NCBI RefSeq assembly: GCF_003574295.1
Contig: NZ_BHGK01000001.1
Location: 2,728,001-2,792,000, forward strand
Direction of reading: 5' to 3'
Length of the DNA stretch: 64,000 nucleotides
DNA from: Mediterraneibacter butyricigenes
Lineage (GTDB): Bacteria > Bacillota > Clostridia > Lachnospirales > Lachnospiraceae
This document shows positions 1 through 8,899 of this stretch, piece after piece. Position numbers and translations under genes: made by a program. Under the pieces are notes generated by a model, which saw nothing but the letters and a program-made list of their open reading frames with translations, was not told where the DNA came from and searched no databases. Position 1 is the first letter of the stretch; the number at the start of each line of letters is the position of its first letter.

Positions 1-1
1 G

Positions 2-505
2 GATCAGACAGATTATGATGCAATGAGCGAGCTGATGTGGTGTTCCAGCCTTTCCCACAATGGGATCACGGGACTTGGCGGAACCAGAGAATTTGCAGTT
101 CATAAGCTGGGCCATGAGCTGAGTGCGGCATATGATGTGGCACACGGTGCTTCTTTATCTGCCACCTGGGGAGCCTGGGCAAAATATGTCATGATGGCAA
201 AACCGGAGCGATTTGCTCAGTATGCAAGAAAGGTATGGAACGTAGAAGAGACAGACGATATTGATGCAGCGATCGCCGGAATCGAGAAGACGGTCGAATA
301 TTTTGCATCCCTGGATATGCCGGTTTGCCTGCCGGATCTGGAACAGCCGGGGGACAAAGGAAAGGTAGGCGTCTTGTCAGAAGAGGTCTTATATGAGCTG
401 GCAGACCGGGTGACTGCAGGGGATACGATGAAGATTTCTACGCTTCAGCCGATGAACAGGGAAGATATTCTGAATATTTACCAGCTGGCCAACAAAGAAG
501 CATGA
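2..505 (+). CDS. Iron-containing alcohol dehydrogenase, C-terminal part (butanol dehydrogenase/YqhD type)
   Basis: The gene enters from the left edge, so the N-terminal half (nucleotide-binding domain) is missing. The visible 167 residues are the helical C-terminal domain of group III Fe-alcohol dehydrogenases. The metal-binding stretch HKLGHELSAAYDVAHG is present; its histidines, together with upstream residues, hold the catalytic Fe or Zn. Enzymes of this family reduce aldehydes with NAD(P)H in the cytoplasm. The sequence is closest in feel to NADPH-dependent butanol dehydrogenases (BdhA/YugJ/YqhD), but substrate cannot be fixed from this part. No clear terminator follows; a new promoter lies just downstream. 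Frame is continuous from base 2 to the TGA. Confidence 0.88.
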   Translation, partial: DQTDYDAMSELMWCSSLSHNGITGLGGTREFAVHKLGHELSAAYDVAHGASLSATWGAWAKYVMMAKPERFAQYARKVWNVEETDDIDAAIAGIEKTVEYFASLDMPVCLPDLEQPGDKGKVGVLSEEVLYELADRVTAGDTMKISTLQPMNREDILNIYQLANKEA

Positions 506-512
506 AAGTGGC

Positions 513-540
513 TTGTATTTCCGTAGAAATCCGATATAAT
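513..540 (+). promoter_or_regulatory. Predicted sigma-A promoter for the mrp gene
   Basis: TTGTAT at 513-518 and a perfect TATAAT at 535-540 are separated by 16 bases. They lie about 105 bases before the Mrp start codon, giving a leader of roughly 100 nt. The leader contains a weak inverted repeat (near 568-575 and 607-614) of unknown meaning. Confidence 0.5.
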
Positions 541-645
541 AAGTAATAGAAGTGTTTAGAAAAATGCCTCGGAAGCAGCAAAAACCGGGAACGGAAAAGA
601 GATGCATCCGGGGCAATAGGTGTATATAAGGAGAATCAAAGAATC

Positions 646-1473
646 ATGTCAGAACAATGTTCAAAAGAATCATGCGCAGGATGCGCGCAGGCTGGAAGTT
701 GTTCCAGCCAGAAACCAGCTGATCTGAAAGAACCGGCCAATCCCTATTCCTGCGTCCGTAAAGTGATCGGAGTTGTCAGTGGAAAAGGCGGTGTGGGCAA
801 GTCCATGGTAACGGCTTCCCTTGCGAGACAGCTTCGCAAACAGGGATATACAGTAGGTATTCTGGATGCGGATATTACTGGACCGTCGATCCCGAAGATG
901 TATGGCTTACATGAACGGGCACTGGGAGCAGAAGAAGGAATCTATCCTTGTGTGGCAGAGGACGGGACCAAGATCATGTCCATCAACCTGATGCTGGAGA
1001 ATGAAGAAGATCCGGTGATCTGGAGAGGCCCGGTTATCGCAGGTGTGGTCAAACAGTTCTGGACAGATGTGATGTGGGGAGATCTGGATGTGTTGCTTGT
1101 AGATATGCCGCCGGGAACCGGTGACGTTCCGCTGACTGTATTCCAGTCCCTTCCGGTGGATGGAACTGTGATCGTGACATCGCCGCAGGATCTGGTCAGA
1201 ATGATCGTGAAGAAGGCATATTCCATGGCAAAACAGATGAATATTCCGGTACTCGGTCTGGTGGAAAATTACAGTTATCTGGTCTGTCCGGATTGCGGAA
1301 AGAAGATCGAAGTCTTCGGTCACAGCCATATCGATGAGATTGCGGCAGAACTTGGAACGGAAGTTTTAGGAAAAATTCCGATTGATCAGACTCTGGCGGA
1401 GGCAGTAGAGAACGAACAGTTCTACAATGTGGAGAACCCGTATCTGGATGAAATCGTGGATAAAATTTTATAA
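646..1473 (+). CDS. Mrp/NBP35-family ATP-binding iron-sulfur carrier protein
   Basis: This 275-residue cytoplasmic P-loop ATPase has the deviant Walker A motif GKGGVGKS at about residues 46-53, as in the Mrp/ApbC/Nbp35 group that holds and transfers Fe-S clusters. The N-terminus is cysteine-rich (C5, C10, C13, C19), like the Nbp35 N-terminal cluster site. A CPDC pair sits near residue 214, where the bridging cluster of the dimer is bound in the family. Start: ATG with AAGGAG at 628-633, 12 bases upstream. It stands alone between the dehydrogenase and the purine cluster. A role in maturing the nearby Fe-S molybdenum hydroxylase is possible but is only inference. Confidence 0.9.
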   Translation: MSEQCSKESCAGCAQAGSCSSQKPADLKEPANPYSCVRKVIGVVSGKGGVGKSMVTASLARQLRKQGYTVGILDADITGPSIPKMYGLHERALGAEEGIYPCVAEDGTKIMSINLMLENEEDPVIWRGPVIAGVVKQFWTDVMWGDLDVLLVDMPPGTGDVPLTVFQSLPVDGTVIVTSPQDLVRMIVKKAYSMAKQMNIPVLGLVENYSYLVCPDCGKKIEVFGHSHIDEIAAELGTEVLGKIPIDQTLAEAVENEQFYNVENPYLDEIVDKIL

Positions 1474-1559
1474 GCAGGGATAAAAAGTTATTTCGAACAT
1501 ACAGAGCGAAACACGTATGATAGGAATAACAGAAGCTATTTGAAAAAGTATATAAAGAA

Positions 1560-1625
1560 AACTTATATAGGTTCATAATCGGATGAACGTCTCTACCAGT
1601 TGCCGGAAACAACTGACTATAAGAT
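1560..1625 (+). ncRNA. Purine riboswitch aptamer, guanine class
   Basis: The sequence folds into the three-way junction of purine riboswitches. P1 pairs CTTATA (1562-1567) with TATAAG (1618-1623). P2 pairs GTTCAT (1571-1576) with ATGAAC (1583-1588); its loop ends in CGG. J2/3 ends in the conserved CTACC (1593-1597). P3 pairs AGTTG (1598-1602) with CAACT (1610-1614); its loop begins CC, able to make the two loop-loop G-C pairs. The 3' junction GACTA carries C at the position equal to C74 of the B. subtilis xpt aptamer, which pairs with guanine-type ligands (U there selects adenine). J2/3 has C at the normally flipped-out U48 position. It precedes guanine deaminase by about 130 bases. The switching hairpin is not obvious. 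Confidence 0.85.
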
Positions 1626-1751
1626 TTCTGAGAAAATCCTGCAGGACTTCTCTGTCGGGGAAGTCCCGGGGAACTCTGCAAAGTTCTAAAGAGAATGTGG
1701 TACAGGAGTTTTAAGAAAAGTTTCAGGGTAGAAAGGAGATGTCTGAAGAGT

Positions 1752-3032
1752 ATGGGACCTAATTTTATTTTAAAGGGAAATATCTGTTACTGTGAGACAC
1801 CGGAAAGATTCACGATTGTAGAGCATGGGGTGCTGGTCTGTAAGGAAGGACTGGTGGAAGGTGTCTATCAGGAAATACCGGAAGCATTTGCTGACTTTGA
1901 GGTGAGAGATGCCGGGGAGAAGCTGATCATTCCGGGACTGGTGGATCTGCATCTTCATGCGCCGCAGTATACCTTCCGTGCAACACATATGGATCTGGAG
2001 TTGCTGGAATGGCTGGAGAATTATGCGTTTCCGGCTGAAGCCAAATATAAAGATGCGGAATATGCAAGAAAGGCATACGGGATCTTTGTGGATCGTTTAA
2101 GAGACAGTGCCACGACTCGTGCATGCATGTTTGGAACGCTTCATGTGGAGGCAACAGAGATTCTGATGGAGCTCTTGGAAAAATCCGGACTTCATACCAT
2201 GGTCGGGAAGGTGAATATGGATCGGAATTCTCCGGATTATCTGAGAGAGGAAAGTGCAGATGTCTCCGGTGAAGCTACGGTAGAATGGATTAAGGACTGC
2301 AAGAAAAAGTTCCGTAATACGAAACCGATTCTGACTCCGAGATTTATTCCGAGCTGTACGGATGAACTGATGGAGAATTTAAAAAAGATCCAACTTCATT
2401 TTCAGCTTCCGCTGCAGAGTCATCTTTCGGAAAATCTGAGTGAGATTGACTGGGTGCAGGAACTCTGCCCGACTTCCGCATTTTACGGGGATGCCTATGA
2501 TCAGTTTGGACTTTTCGGAGCGGATTGTCCGACCATTATGGCGCATTGTGTGTATTCTTCCGATGAGGAAATCCGGCGCATGAAAGAAAATGGAGTCTTC
2601 GTGGCACATTGTCCGGAATCCAATATGAATCTGGCATCGGGAATCGCACCGATCCGCAAATATATGCAAGAAGGACTGAAAGTAGGACTGGGAAGTGACG
2701 TGGCCGGAGGAACCAAAGAAGATATGTTTGCAGCGATGATGCATGCCATTCAGTGTTCGAAGCTGCGCTGGCGGGTGATCGATGATACGCTGGCACCGCT
2801 GACGGCATCCGAAGTCTTTTATCTGGCGACCAAAGGAGGCGGAGAATTCTTTGGCAAAGTGGGAAGTTTTGAGCCGGGATATGAATTTGATGCGGTAGTA
2901 TTGGATGACAGCCGGTTAAAGGATGTGGAACCGGTAAGTGTAGCAGATCGGATCGAGCGATTTATCTATCTGGAGCAGGAAGAAGATATCAGAGCAAAAT
3001 ATGTAGCAGGCAAAGAAGTATTCTGGAGGTGA
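1752..3032 (+). CDS. guaD: Guanine deaminase (amidohydrolase)
   Basis: Converts guanine to xanthine plus ammonia in the cytoplasm. The 426-residue product is a TIM-barrel amidohydrolase. It has the zinc motif HLH followed by APQ (about 67-72, the guanine deaminase signature), later histidines in HLSEN and HCVYSS, and the catalytic aspartate in GSDVAGG (about 314-320). I start at ATG 1752 because the longer frame from 1695 adds residues unlike the family. The AAAGGAG at 1732-1738 is somewhat distant, so CTG or another nearby start is not excluded. The gene lies directly downstream of a guanine-class riboswitch and 4 bases before the molybdenum hydroxylase large subunit. This order supports a guanine to xanthine to oxidised purine route. 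Confidence 0.9.
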   Translation: MGPNFILKGNICYCETPERFTIVEHGVLVCKEGLVEGVYQEIPEAFADFEVRDAGEKLIIPGLVDLHLHAPQYTFRATHMDLELLEWLENYAFPAEAKYKDAEYARKAYGIFVDRLRDSATTRACMFGTLHVEATEILMELLEKSGLHTMVGKVNMDRNSPDYLREESADVSGEATVEWIKDCKKKFRNTKPILTPRFIPSCTDELMENLKKIQLHFQLPLQSHLSENLSEIDWVQELCPTSAFYGDAYDQFGLFGADCPTIMAHCVYSSDEEIRRMKENGVFVAHCPESNMNLASGIAPIRKYMQEGLKVGLGSDVAGGTKEDMFAAMMHAIQCSKLRWRVIDDTLAPLTASEVFYLATKGGGEFFGKVGSFEPGYEFDAVVLDDSRLKDVEPVSVADRIERFIYLEQEEDIRAKYVAGKEVFWR

Positions 3033-3036
3033 GGGT

Positions 3037-5334
3037 ATGACAATGGACAATGGTGTGATTGGAAAAAGCATCAAACGTGTGGATGCCTTTGATAAGGTGA
3101 CAGGCCGCGCAAAATATACAGATGATCTGTGCGATAAGAGTGCTTATATTGCCAGAGTGTTGCATTCGACAGTTGCAAACGGAAAGGTATTGTCGGTGGA
3201 TACCTCCGAAGCGGAAAAGATTCCGGGAGTGGTAAAGGTGGTCACCTGTTTTGATGTGCCGAAGATTTATTTTCCGACGGCAGGACATCCCTGGTCCACA
3301 GAGGAAGCACATCAGGATGTTGCAGACCGATTGCTGCTGACAGACCGGGTACGGTTTTACGGGGATGATGTGGCAGCCGTGATTGCGGAAAATGAGGTGG
3401 CAGCAGCTCAGGCACTCCGTGTGATCCATGTAGAATATGAAGAATATCCATTCGTGCTGGATGCACAGAAAGCAATGGAGGAAGGTGCACCGCAGCTTCA
3501 CGAAGATTTTCCGAACAATGTTCTGAAACATACCAGCATTCGAAACGGAAATTATGAAGAGGCGATCAAAGAGCCGGGACTGATTAAGGTGGAAGGATGG
3601 TACGATACACCTACAGTCCAGCATTGCCATATTGAGAATTTTATCTGCTATGCGCAGGAAGAGGACGGAAAGATCAAGATTACATCGTCTACCCAGATCC
3701 CGCATATTGTAAGGCGTGTGGTAGGGCAGGCACTGGGAATTCCATGGGGAAAGGTGCGCGTGATTAAGCCTTACATTGGCGGTGGGTTCGGAAATAAGCA
3801 GGATGTACTGTACGAACCACTGTGTGCCTATCTTTCCACACAGGTAGGTGGCCGCCTGGTGAAAATGGATATGACTAGAGAAGAGACTTTTGTCTGCAAC
3901 CGGGTGCGCCATGCGATTCGGAGTCATATCATTTCCTATGTCCGTCCAGATGGAACCTTTGTGGCAAGAAAGCTGGAGTGCTTTTCCAACCAGGGGGCCT
4001 ATGCTTCCCATGGTCACAGTATCGCGGCAAAGGGAATGGGAGCATTTCCACAGCTTTATCCCTGCCCAAATGTAGAGGCTGATTCTTATACGGTGTTTAC
4101 CAACCGTCCAGTGGCAGGTGCCATGCGTGGATATGGAATCCCGCAGGCCATGTTTGCCGTGGAGAGTCATACCGATGAAGTGGCAAAAGCCATTGGCATG
4201 ACACCTCTTGCGTTCCGTCAGAAGAATCTGATGCCGAAAGGATTTACCGACGGATTTTCGAAAAATGTGATGTATGAGGATTCCTTTAACCAATGTATGG
4301 ATAAGGCGAGAGCCTATACAGATTATGACCGGAAAGTCAAGGAGTACGAGGATCAGACCGGAGAAGTACGAAAAGGAATCGGTCTGGCGGCATTCTGGTA
4401 TAATACGGCAGTTTGGCCGATTTCTCTGGAAACTTCTTCTTGTCGAATTGTTCTGAATCAGGATGGTTCCGTACAGGTACAGGTAGGAGAGACCGAGATC
4501 GGACAGGGGGCGGATACAGCCTTTTCACAGATGGCGGCGGATACGCTTGGAATTCCAGTGGAGCGGGTGCATGTTGTATCCAGTCAGGACACGGATATCA
4601 CACCATTTGGTACCGGTGCTTATGCATCCAGACAGACTTATACCGCTGGTTTTTCCATCCATCAGACAGCACTGCTTCTGAAAGAGAGAATCTTAAGCTA
4701 TGCCCATGAATTGACACGGATGCCGGTAAGTATCATGGATCTGACCGCGGGAAAGATTATCAGAAAGACAGATGGTATGGTCTTGCTTACCCTAGAAGAA
4801 CTGGCGACGGAAGCATTGTACAGCCTGTCGCACAGCGAACATCTGACGGCGGAGAGTACATACCAGATCAAAAGCAATGCCTATTCACTGGGCTGTACCA
4901 TTGCAGAAGTGGAAGTGGATATTCCGGCATGCAAGGTGAAGCTGACCGATATCATCAATGTGCACGATTGCGGACGCCTGATCAATCCGGCGCTTGCCCA
5001 GGCTCAGGTTCACGGTGGCATGAGCATGGGAATCGGATATGGAATGTCCGAATATTTGCAGTTTGACGAGAAGACCGGAAGAACTTTAAACGACAATCTT
5101 CTGGATTATAAATTATCGACCTGTATGGATCATCCGCATCTGGAAGGAGAATTTGTGGAAAATTATGAACCCACCAGTGTCTATGGAACTAAAGCGCTGG
5201 GAGAGCCTCCGGTCTGTTCTGTGGCTCCGGCCATCCGCAATGCCATCCTTCAGGCAACAGGAGTAGGTGTTAATGAATTACCACTGAATCCCCATCATTT
5301 GTTCAAGGCATTCAGTGAAGCTGGACTGGTATAG
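3037..5334 (+). CDS. xdhA: Xanthine dehydrogenase-type molybdenum hydroxylase, molybdopterin-binding subunit
   Basis: This 765-residue subunit carries the molybdenum cofactor and the substrate pocket of a three-subunit hydroxylase. Visible family motifs are GGGFGNK (about 248-254), AMRGYG, a VGETEIGQG stretch that contacts the cofactor, and YGTKALGEPP near the end, whose glutamate (about 723) matches the catalytic base of xanthine oxidoreductases. The start ATG overlaps a GGAGGTGAGGG ribosome site that spans the guaD stop. A second ATG lies two codons later. Downstream FAD and 2Fe-2S subunits complete the enzyme. The substrate is inferred as xanthine or hypoxanthine from guaD; other N-heterocycles are possible. 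The yqeC and yqeB genes nearby suggest a selenium-dependent version. Confidence 0.88.
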   Translation: MTMDNGVIGKSIKRVDAFDKVTGRAKYTDDLCDKSAYIARVLHSTVANGKVLSVDTSEAEKIPGVVKVVTCFDVPKIYFPTAGHPWSTEEAHQDVADRLLLTDRVRFYGDDVAAVIAENEVAAAQALRVIHVEYEEYPFVLDAQKAMEEGAPQLHEDFPNNVLKHTSIRNGNYEEAIKEPGLIKVEGWYDTPTVQHCHIENFICYAQEEDGKIKITSSTQIPHIVRRVVGQALGIPWGKVRVIKPYIGGGFGNKQDVLYEPLCAYLSTQVGGRLVKMDMTREETFVCNRVRHAIRSHIISYVRPDGTFVARKLECFSNQGAYASHGHSIAAKGMGAFPQLYPCPNVEADSYTVFTNRPVAGAMRGYGIPQAMFAVESHTDEVAKAIGMTPLAFRQKNLMPKGFTDGFSKNVMYEDSFNQCMDKARAYTDYDRKVKEYEDQTGEVRKGIGLAAFWYNTAVWPISLETSSCRIVLNQDGSVQVQVGETEIGQGADTAFSQMAADTLGIPVERVHVVSSQDTDITPFGTGAYASRQTYTAGFSIHQTALLLKERILSYAHELTRMPVSIMDLTAGKIIRKTDGMVLLTLEELATEALYSLSHSEHLTAESTYQIKSNAYSLGCTIAEVEVDIPACKVKLTDIINVHDCGRLINPALAQAQVHGGMSMGIGYGMSEYLQFDEKTGRTLNDNLLDYKLSTCMDHPHLEGEFVENYEPTSVYGTKALGEPPVCSVAPAIRNAILQATGVGVNELPLNPHHLFKAFSEAGLV

Positions 5335-5351
5335 AGAGGGGGAGACAGAGT

Positions 5352-6239
5352 ATGTATGATATCAAAGCATTATATGAGGCTCAAAGTGTGGACGATGCAG
5401 TTCACCTGATGCAGCAACATCCGCAGGCGCAGATCATTGCGGGGGGAAGCGATGTTCTGGTGCAGATCAGGGAAGGAAGAAGAGCCGGTGTAGAATTGGT
5501 CAGCATTTACGGGCTGGATGAACTGCGCGGAGTGACGATGGAAGAAGACGGGACGATCCGAATCGGTTCCCTGACCAGTTTTTCTCATATTACCAAGGAT
5601 CCGCTGATTCAGAAATATATCAATGTTCTGGGAGAGGCAGTGGATATGGTAGGTGGTCCTCAGATCCGGAATATCGGAACCATTGGCGGAAACACCTGTA
5701 ACGGAGTGACATCGGCGGATTCTGCATCTACACTGCATGCATGGGATGCCATTGTAGAGCTGACCGGTCCGGAGGGAGTCCGAAGACTTCCGATCCGTGA
5801 GTTCTATATCAAAGCAGGAAAGGTAGATTTGCGACCGGCAGAATTGCAGACGGCAATCCTGCTTCCGAGAGATTCTTATGAAGGATATTTTGGACATTAT
5901 ATTAAATATGCCATGCGAAATGCCATGGATATCGCAACGCTGGGCTGTTCGGTAAACGTGAAATTATCGGAGGATAAACAGCGGATCGAAGATGCCAGAA
6001 TCGCATACGGTGTGGCAGGACCGATTCCGATTCGTGCCGTGGCTGCGGAAGAACAGATTCGGGGAAAAGAACTGAGTCCAGAACAAGTGAGTGCATTTTC
6101 CAAAGCAGTGCTTGCTGACATCAATCCACGTGACAGTTGGAGAGCCAGCAAGGCGTTTCGAGAACATATTTCCCAGGTGCTTGCAAAAAGAGCACTGACG
6201 GAAGCAATCCACAGAGCCGGAGGTGAGATCCATGAGTGA
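5352..6239 (+). CDS. xdhB: Molybdenum hydroxylase FAD-binding subunit
   Basis: 295-residue flavin subunit of the CO dehydrogenase/xanthine dehydrogenase family; it passes electrons from the 2Fe-2S centres to an acceptor. The FAD-binding loops are visible: IIAGGSDVL near the N-terminus (about 28-36) and GGPQIRNIGTIGGN (about 100-113), both typical of this family. A purine-rich GGGGGAG-type ribosome site precedes the ATG by about 8 bases. The gap to the large-subunit gene is 17 bases. The 3' end overlaps the next gene by 8 bases (ATGAGTGA), which indicates translational coupling. Confidence 0.9.
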   Translation: MYDIKALYEAQSVDDAVHLMQQHPQAQIIAGGSDVLVQIREGRRAGVELVSIYGLDELRGVTMEEDGTIRIGSLTSFSHITKDPLIQKYINVLGEAVDMVGGPQIRNIGTIGGNTCNGVTSADSASTLHAWDAIVELTGPEGVRRLPIREFYIKAGKVDLRPAELQTAILLPRDSYEGYFGHYIKYAMRNAMDIATLGCSVNVKLSEDKQRIEDARIAYGVAGPIPIRAVAAEEQIRGKELSPEQVSAFSKAVLADINPRDSWRASKAFREHISQVLAKRALTEAIHRAGGEIHE

Positions 6240-6744
6240 AAAACAGTATAAGCTGGTTCGGTGCACCATTAACGGAAAAGAGACGGAAACGATCGTAGAC
6301 GTGAGGGCCTCGCTGACAGATATGCTGCGAAATGACTATCGTCTGACCAGCGTGAAAAAAGGCTGTGAAGTAGGGGAATGTGGAGCCTGTAATGTGATCA
6401 TTGACGGGGAATGTTTTAACTCCTGCATCTATCTGGCAGTCTGGGCGGAAGGTAAAAACATTCGGACGCTGGAGAGCCTGATGGGACCAAACGGAGAACT
6501 CTCAGACATTCAGCAGGCATTTATTGATGAAGCGGCTGTACAGTGCGGATTCTGTACACCGGGCTTTATTATGACGGCAGTGGAAATTCTGGAATCCGGA
6601 AAACGCTATTCCAGAGAAGAATTAAGAAAACTGCTGTCCGGTCATCTGTGTCGTTGTACCGGATATGAGAACATTTTAAATGCAGTAGAAAAGACCATGG
6701 AAAAACGGCTGGAAGAAGCGGAGCACACGCAAACAGAAGCGTAA
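6232..6744 (+). CDS. xdhC: Molybdenum hydroxylase 2Fe-2S subunit
   Basis: 170-residue iron-sulfur subunit with two domains. The N-terminal plant-ferredoxin-like domain holds C45, C50, C53 and C65 (CEVGECGAC motif). The C-terminal all-helical domain holds C105, C108, C140 and C142 (QCGFC and CRCTGY motifs). Together these bind two 2Fe-2S clusters that link the molybdenum site to FAD. I choose ATG 6232, with a GGAGGTGA ribosome site at 6219-6226, over an in-frame GTG at 6223 that lies inside that site. It overlaps xdhB by 8 bases. It is the third and last structural gene of the enzyme; the letter naming of xdhA/B/C follows common use and varies between organisms. Confidence 0.9.
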   Translation: MSEKQYKLVRCTINGKETETIVDVRASLTDMLRNDYRLTSVKKGCEVGECGACNVIIDGECFNSCIYLAVWAEGKNIRTLESLMGPNGELSDIQQAFIDEAAVQCGFCTPGFIMTAVEILESGKRYSREELRKLLSGHLCRCTGYENILNAVEKTMEKRLEEAEHTQTEA

Positions 6745-6783
6745 AAGCCAAAGAAAAGAGAAAGTACAGAAAGAGAAGGCAAC

Positions 6784-7488
6784 ATGAAGATAAAAGCAAT
6801 ATTTTTTGATGTGGATGATACGTTGTATGATCTTTCAGGTCCGTTTGTCAGGGCATATGATAGTTTTTATGGCGAAAAATATCCGGTAACAGCACAGGAG
6901 ATGTTCATACGGAGCAGACGGCGCAGTGATGAGGTGTACGCGCTGACGCTGACCGGTGAAATGTCCAAGCATGATATGTATATTTACCGGATGCAGAAAG
7001 CGTTTGAAGATGCCGGAATCCAGATTCCGGCAGAGGAGGCGCTTCAATATCAGGAATATTACGCGGCATGCCAGCGGCAGATCAGTATGACTCCTTATAT
7101 GAAACAATGGCTGGAACACTGGAAGGGGAAAATCCCGATGGGCGTGATTACGAACGGGCCTGCAGAGCATCAGTGGAATAAGGTGCACGATCTGGGATTG
7201 CTGGAATATTTCGACAGGGATAAGGTTCTGGTTTCGGAAGAACTGGGAACAGCAAAGCCGGATCCGAAGATTTTTGAACTTGCACTGGAGAGAGTGGGAA
7301 CGAGTCCGGAAGAAACTTGTTTCGTGGGAGATTCCTTTTCTATGGATATGACAGGCGCCTGTAAGGCTGGCTGGAAGACTATCTGGATGAATCACAGAAA
7401 GCATGAGCCACTTGAGAACGGGGCAGTTCCGGATTATGTTGTTTCTTCGGAAAAAGAAATGTGTGAGCTGATCGAGAAGCTGATATAG
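6784..7488 (+). CDS. HAD-superfamily hydrolase, YjjG-like nucleotidase
   Basis: 234-residue cytoplasmic phosphatase. HAD motif I is FFDVDDTLYD with nucleophile D9 and acid/base D11; motif II is the TNG of VITNGPAEH; the lysine motif is in AKPDPKIF; and the acidic motif is GDSFSMDMTGA. A helical cap sits between motifs I and II, as in the YjjG/haloacid dehalogenase group that dephosphorylates noncanonical nucleoside monophosphates or small sugar phosphates. It follows xdhC by 39 bases on the same strand and is probably cotranscribed. A role in releasing nucleosides or bases for the purine pathway fits the context but is inference. Confidence 0.8.
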   Translation: MKIKAIFFDVDDTLYDLSGPFVRAYDSFYGEKYPVTAQEMFIRSRRRSDEVYALTLTGEMSKHDMYIYRMQKAFEDAGIQIPAEEALQYQEYYAACQRQISMTPYMKQWLEHWKGKIPMGVITNGPAEHQWNKVHDLGLLEYFDRDKVLVSEELGTAKPDPKIFELALERVGTSPEETCFVGDSFSMDMTGACKAGWKTIWMNHRKHEPLENGAVPDYVVSSEKEMCELIEKLI

Positions 7489-7492
7489 CCCA

Positions 7493-7660
7493 AAAACGTG
7501 TTGATGAAAACTATTATCCTCCCGTAAAAGGAATGCATAAGGGAACATCCGAAGCCCCAGTACTTCCTGAGAGCAAGCGTGAGCGGTTCCCGTTGCAACC
7601 TTTTGCGGGAGGTAAAGTTGTATTCCTATAACTCACATATGAAGTTTGAGGGTTATAGGA
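7493..7660. repeat. Intergenic inverted-repeat element, copy A
   Basis: Between two converging genes lies a structured, noncoding stretch. A long hairpin pairs CCTCCCGTAAAAGG (7518-7531) with CCTTTTGCGGGAGG (7599-7612), 13 of 14 Watson-Crick plus one G-T pair; GGGAAC and GTTCCC extend it inward. A second hairpin pairs TCCTATAACTC (7624-7634) with GGGTTATAGGA (7650-7660). Neither is followed by a T-run. The left flank (7493-7517) and, in reverse orientation, the right arm reappear at 44621-44680, so this is a dispersed element rather than a simple terminator. Its family is unknown to me. Confidence 0.6.
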
Positions 7661-7667
7661 CAAACTC

Positions 7668-8864
7668 TTATTTCAAAATTCTTGGAGTACTTCTTTCCTC
7701 TAATTTTTTCAGAATATCTGCCGGATCCGCAAATTTTGCAAGGAAGATCATCGCAGCGATAATGTACGGTTTGTAGCTTGCTTCTTTGTAAAGCGGATCT
7801 CTGTAACGATCGAAGACGCTTCCGTCTACTTCACCTTCTTCACAGCTTACGCCACTGATATCAGCCGGCAGACAGTGCAGGTAAAGTGCTTTTCCGTCTT
7901 TGGTCAGAGACATCATCTCTTCCGTACAAGCCCAGTCTTTGTGCTCTGCGTTCTGAGCCAGCAGTTCTTTTTCCAGAGCATCGATTCCTGCCTGATCGCC
8001 TTCTGCATACAGATCGGTACGTTTCTCCATGGCAGCGAACGGAGCCCAGCTCTTCGGATATACAATATCAGCATCCTTGAAGGCTTCTTTCATATCGTTG
8101 GTTTTGGTGAAGGATCCACCGGATTTCTTTGCGTTCTCTGTTGCGACCGCTTCCACTTCCGGGAAGACTTCGTACCCTTCCGGATGAGCCAGAACAACAT
8201 CCATTCCGAAACGGGTCATCAGACCGATCACGCCCTGCGGAACAGACAGCGGCTTTCCGTAAGACGGTGAGTAAGCCCATGTCATAGCCAGTTTTTTTCC
8301 TTTTAAGTTCTCAACACCGCCGAATTCGTGGATGATGTGGAGCATATCAGCCATAGCCTGGGTCGGGTGGTCAATATCGCACTGTAAGTTGACCAGGGTA
8401 GGTTTCTGCTCTAAGATTCCGTCCTTGTTGCCCTGTGTGACAGCGTCAACCACTTCGTGCATGTATTTGTTTCCTTTTCCGATGTACATATCGTCACGGA
8501 TACCGATGACATCAGCCATGAAAGAGATCATGTTGGCTGTCTCGCGGACAGTCTCACCGTGAGCAACCTGAGATTTTCCTTCGTCCAGATCCTGAACTTC
8601 CAGACCTAAGAGGTTACATGCGGAAGCGAAAGAGAAACGGGTACGGGTGGAGTTGTCACGGAATAAAGAGATTCCAAGACCGCTCTCGAAGACTTTTGTG
8701 GAAATGTTGTTCTCTCTCATGTAGCGGAGTGCATCAGCCAGAGTGAAGACTGCTTCGATCTCATCGTCTGTCTTTTCCCAGGTCAGGAAAAAGTCTCCGT
8801 TGTACATCTCTTTAAAGTTCAGTTTGTTCAGTTTGTCAATATATCCCTGTAATTTAGCGTCCAT
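7668..8864 (-). CDS. ygeW: Knotted carbamoyltransferase YgeW
   Basis: 398-residue member of the aspartate/ornithine carbamoyltransferase fold. The carbamoyl-phosphate loop FRDNSTRTR lies at about 69-77 (STRTR 72-76), a second site HGETVRETANM follows, and HCLPAD is at about 330-335. Length and sequence match the YgeW family, a knotted transcarbamylase of unsettled substrate found with hydantoinase, SsnA and molybdenum hydroxylase genes in purine-degradation clusters. AAAGGAGAAAAAC sits upstream of the ATG on the minus strand. It is convergent with the HAD gene and divergent from hydA, with the YheO-like regulator behind it on the same strand. The likely role is carbamoyl transfer or carbamoyl-phosphate release from a ureido intermediate, by inference. 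Confidence 0.88.
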   Translation of the reverse strand: MDAKLQGYIDKLNKLNFKEMYNGDFFLTWEKTDDEIEAVFTLADALRYMRENNISTKVFESGLGISLFRDNSTRTRFSFASACNLLGLEVQDLDEGKSQVAHGETVRETANMISFMADVIGIRDDMYIGKGNKYMHEVVDAVTQGNKDGILEQKPTLVNLQCDIDHPTQAMADMLHIIHEFGGVENLKGKKLAMTWAYSPSYGKPLSVPQGVIGLMTRFGMDVVLAHPEGYEVFPEVEAVATENAKKSGGSFTKTNDMKEAFKDADIVYPKSWAPFAAMEKRTDLYAEGDQAGIDALEKELLAQNAEHKDWACTEEMMSLTKDGKALYLHCLPADISGVSCEEGEVDGSVFDRYRDPLYKEASYKPYIIAAMIFLAKFADPADILKKLEERSTPRILK

Positions 8865-8899
8865 GTTTTTCTCCTTTTCTTTTGTGAATGATGGTGGTT

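Noticed and set aside
2989-4293. Long 434-codon open frame on the minus strand inside xdhA
   Set aside because: It is antisense to a clear molybdenum hydroxylase gene, has no family motifs, and is rich in C, H and S codons typical of an antisense shadow.
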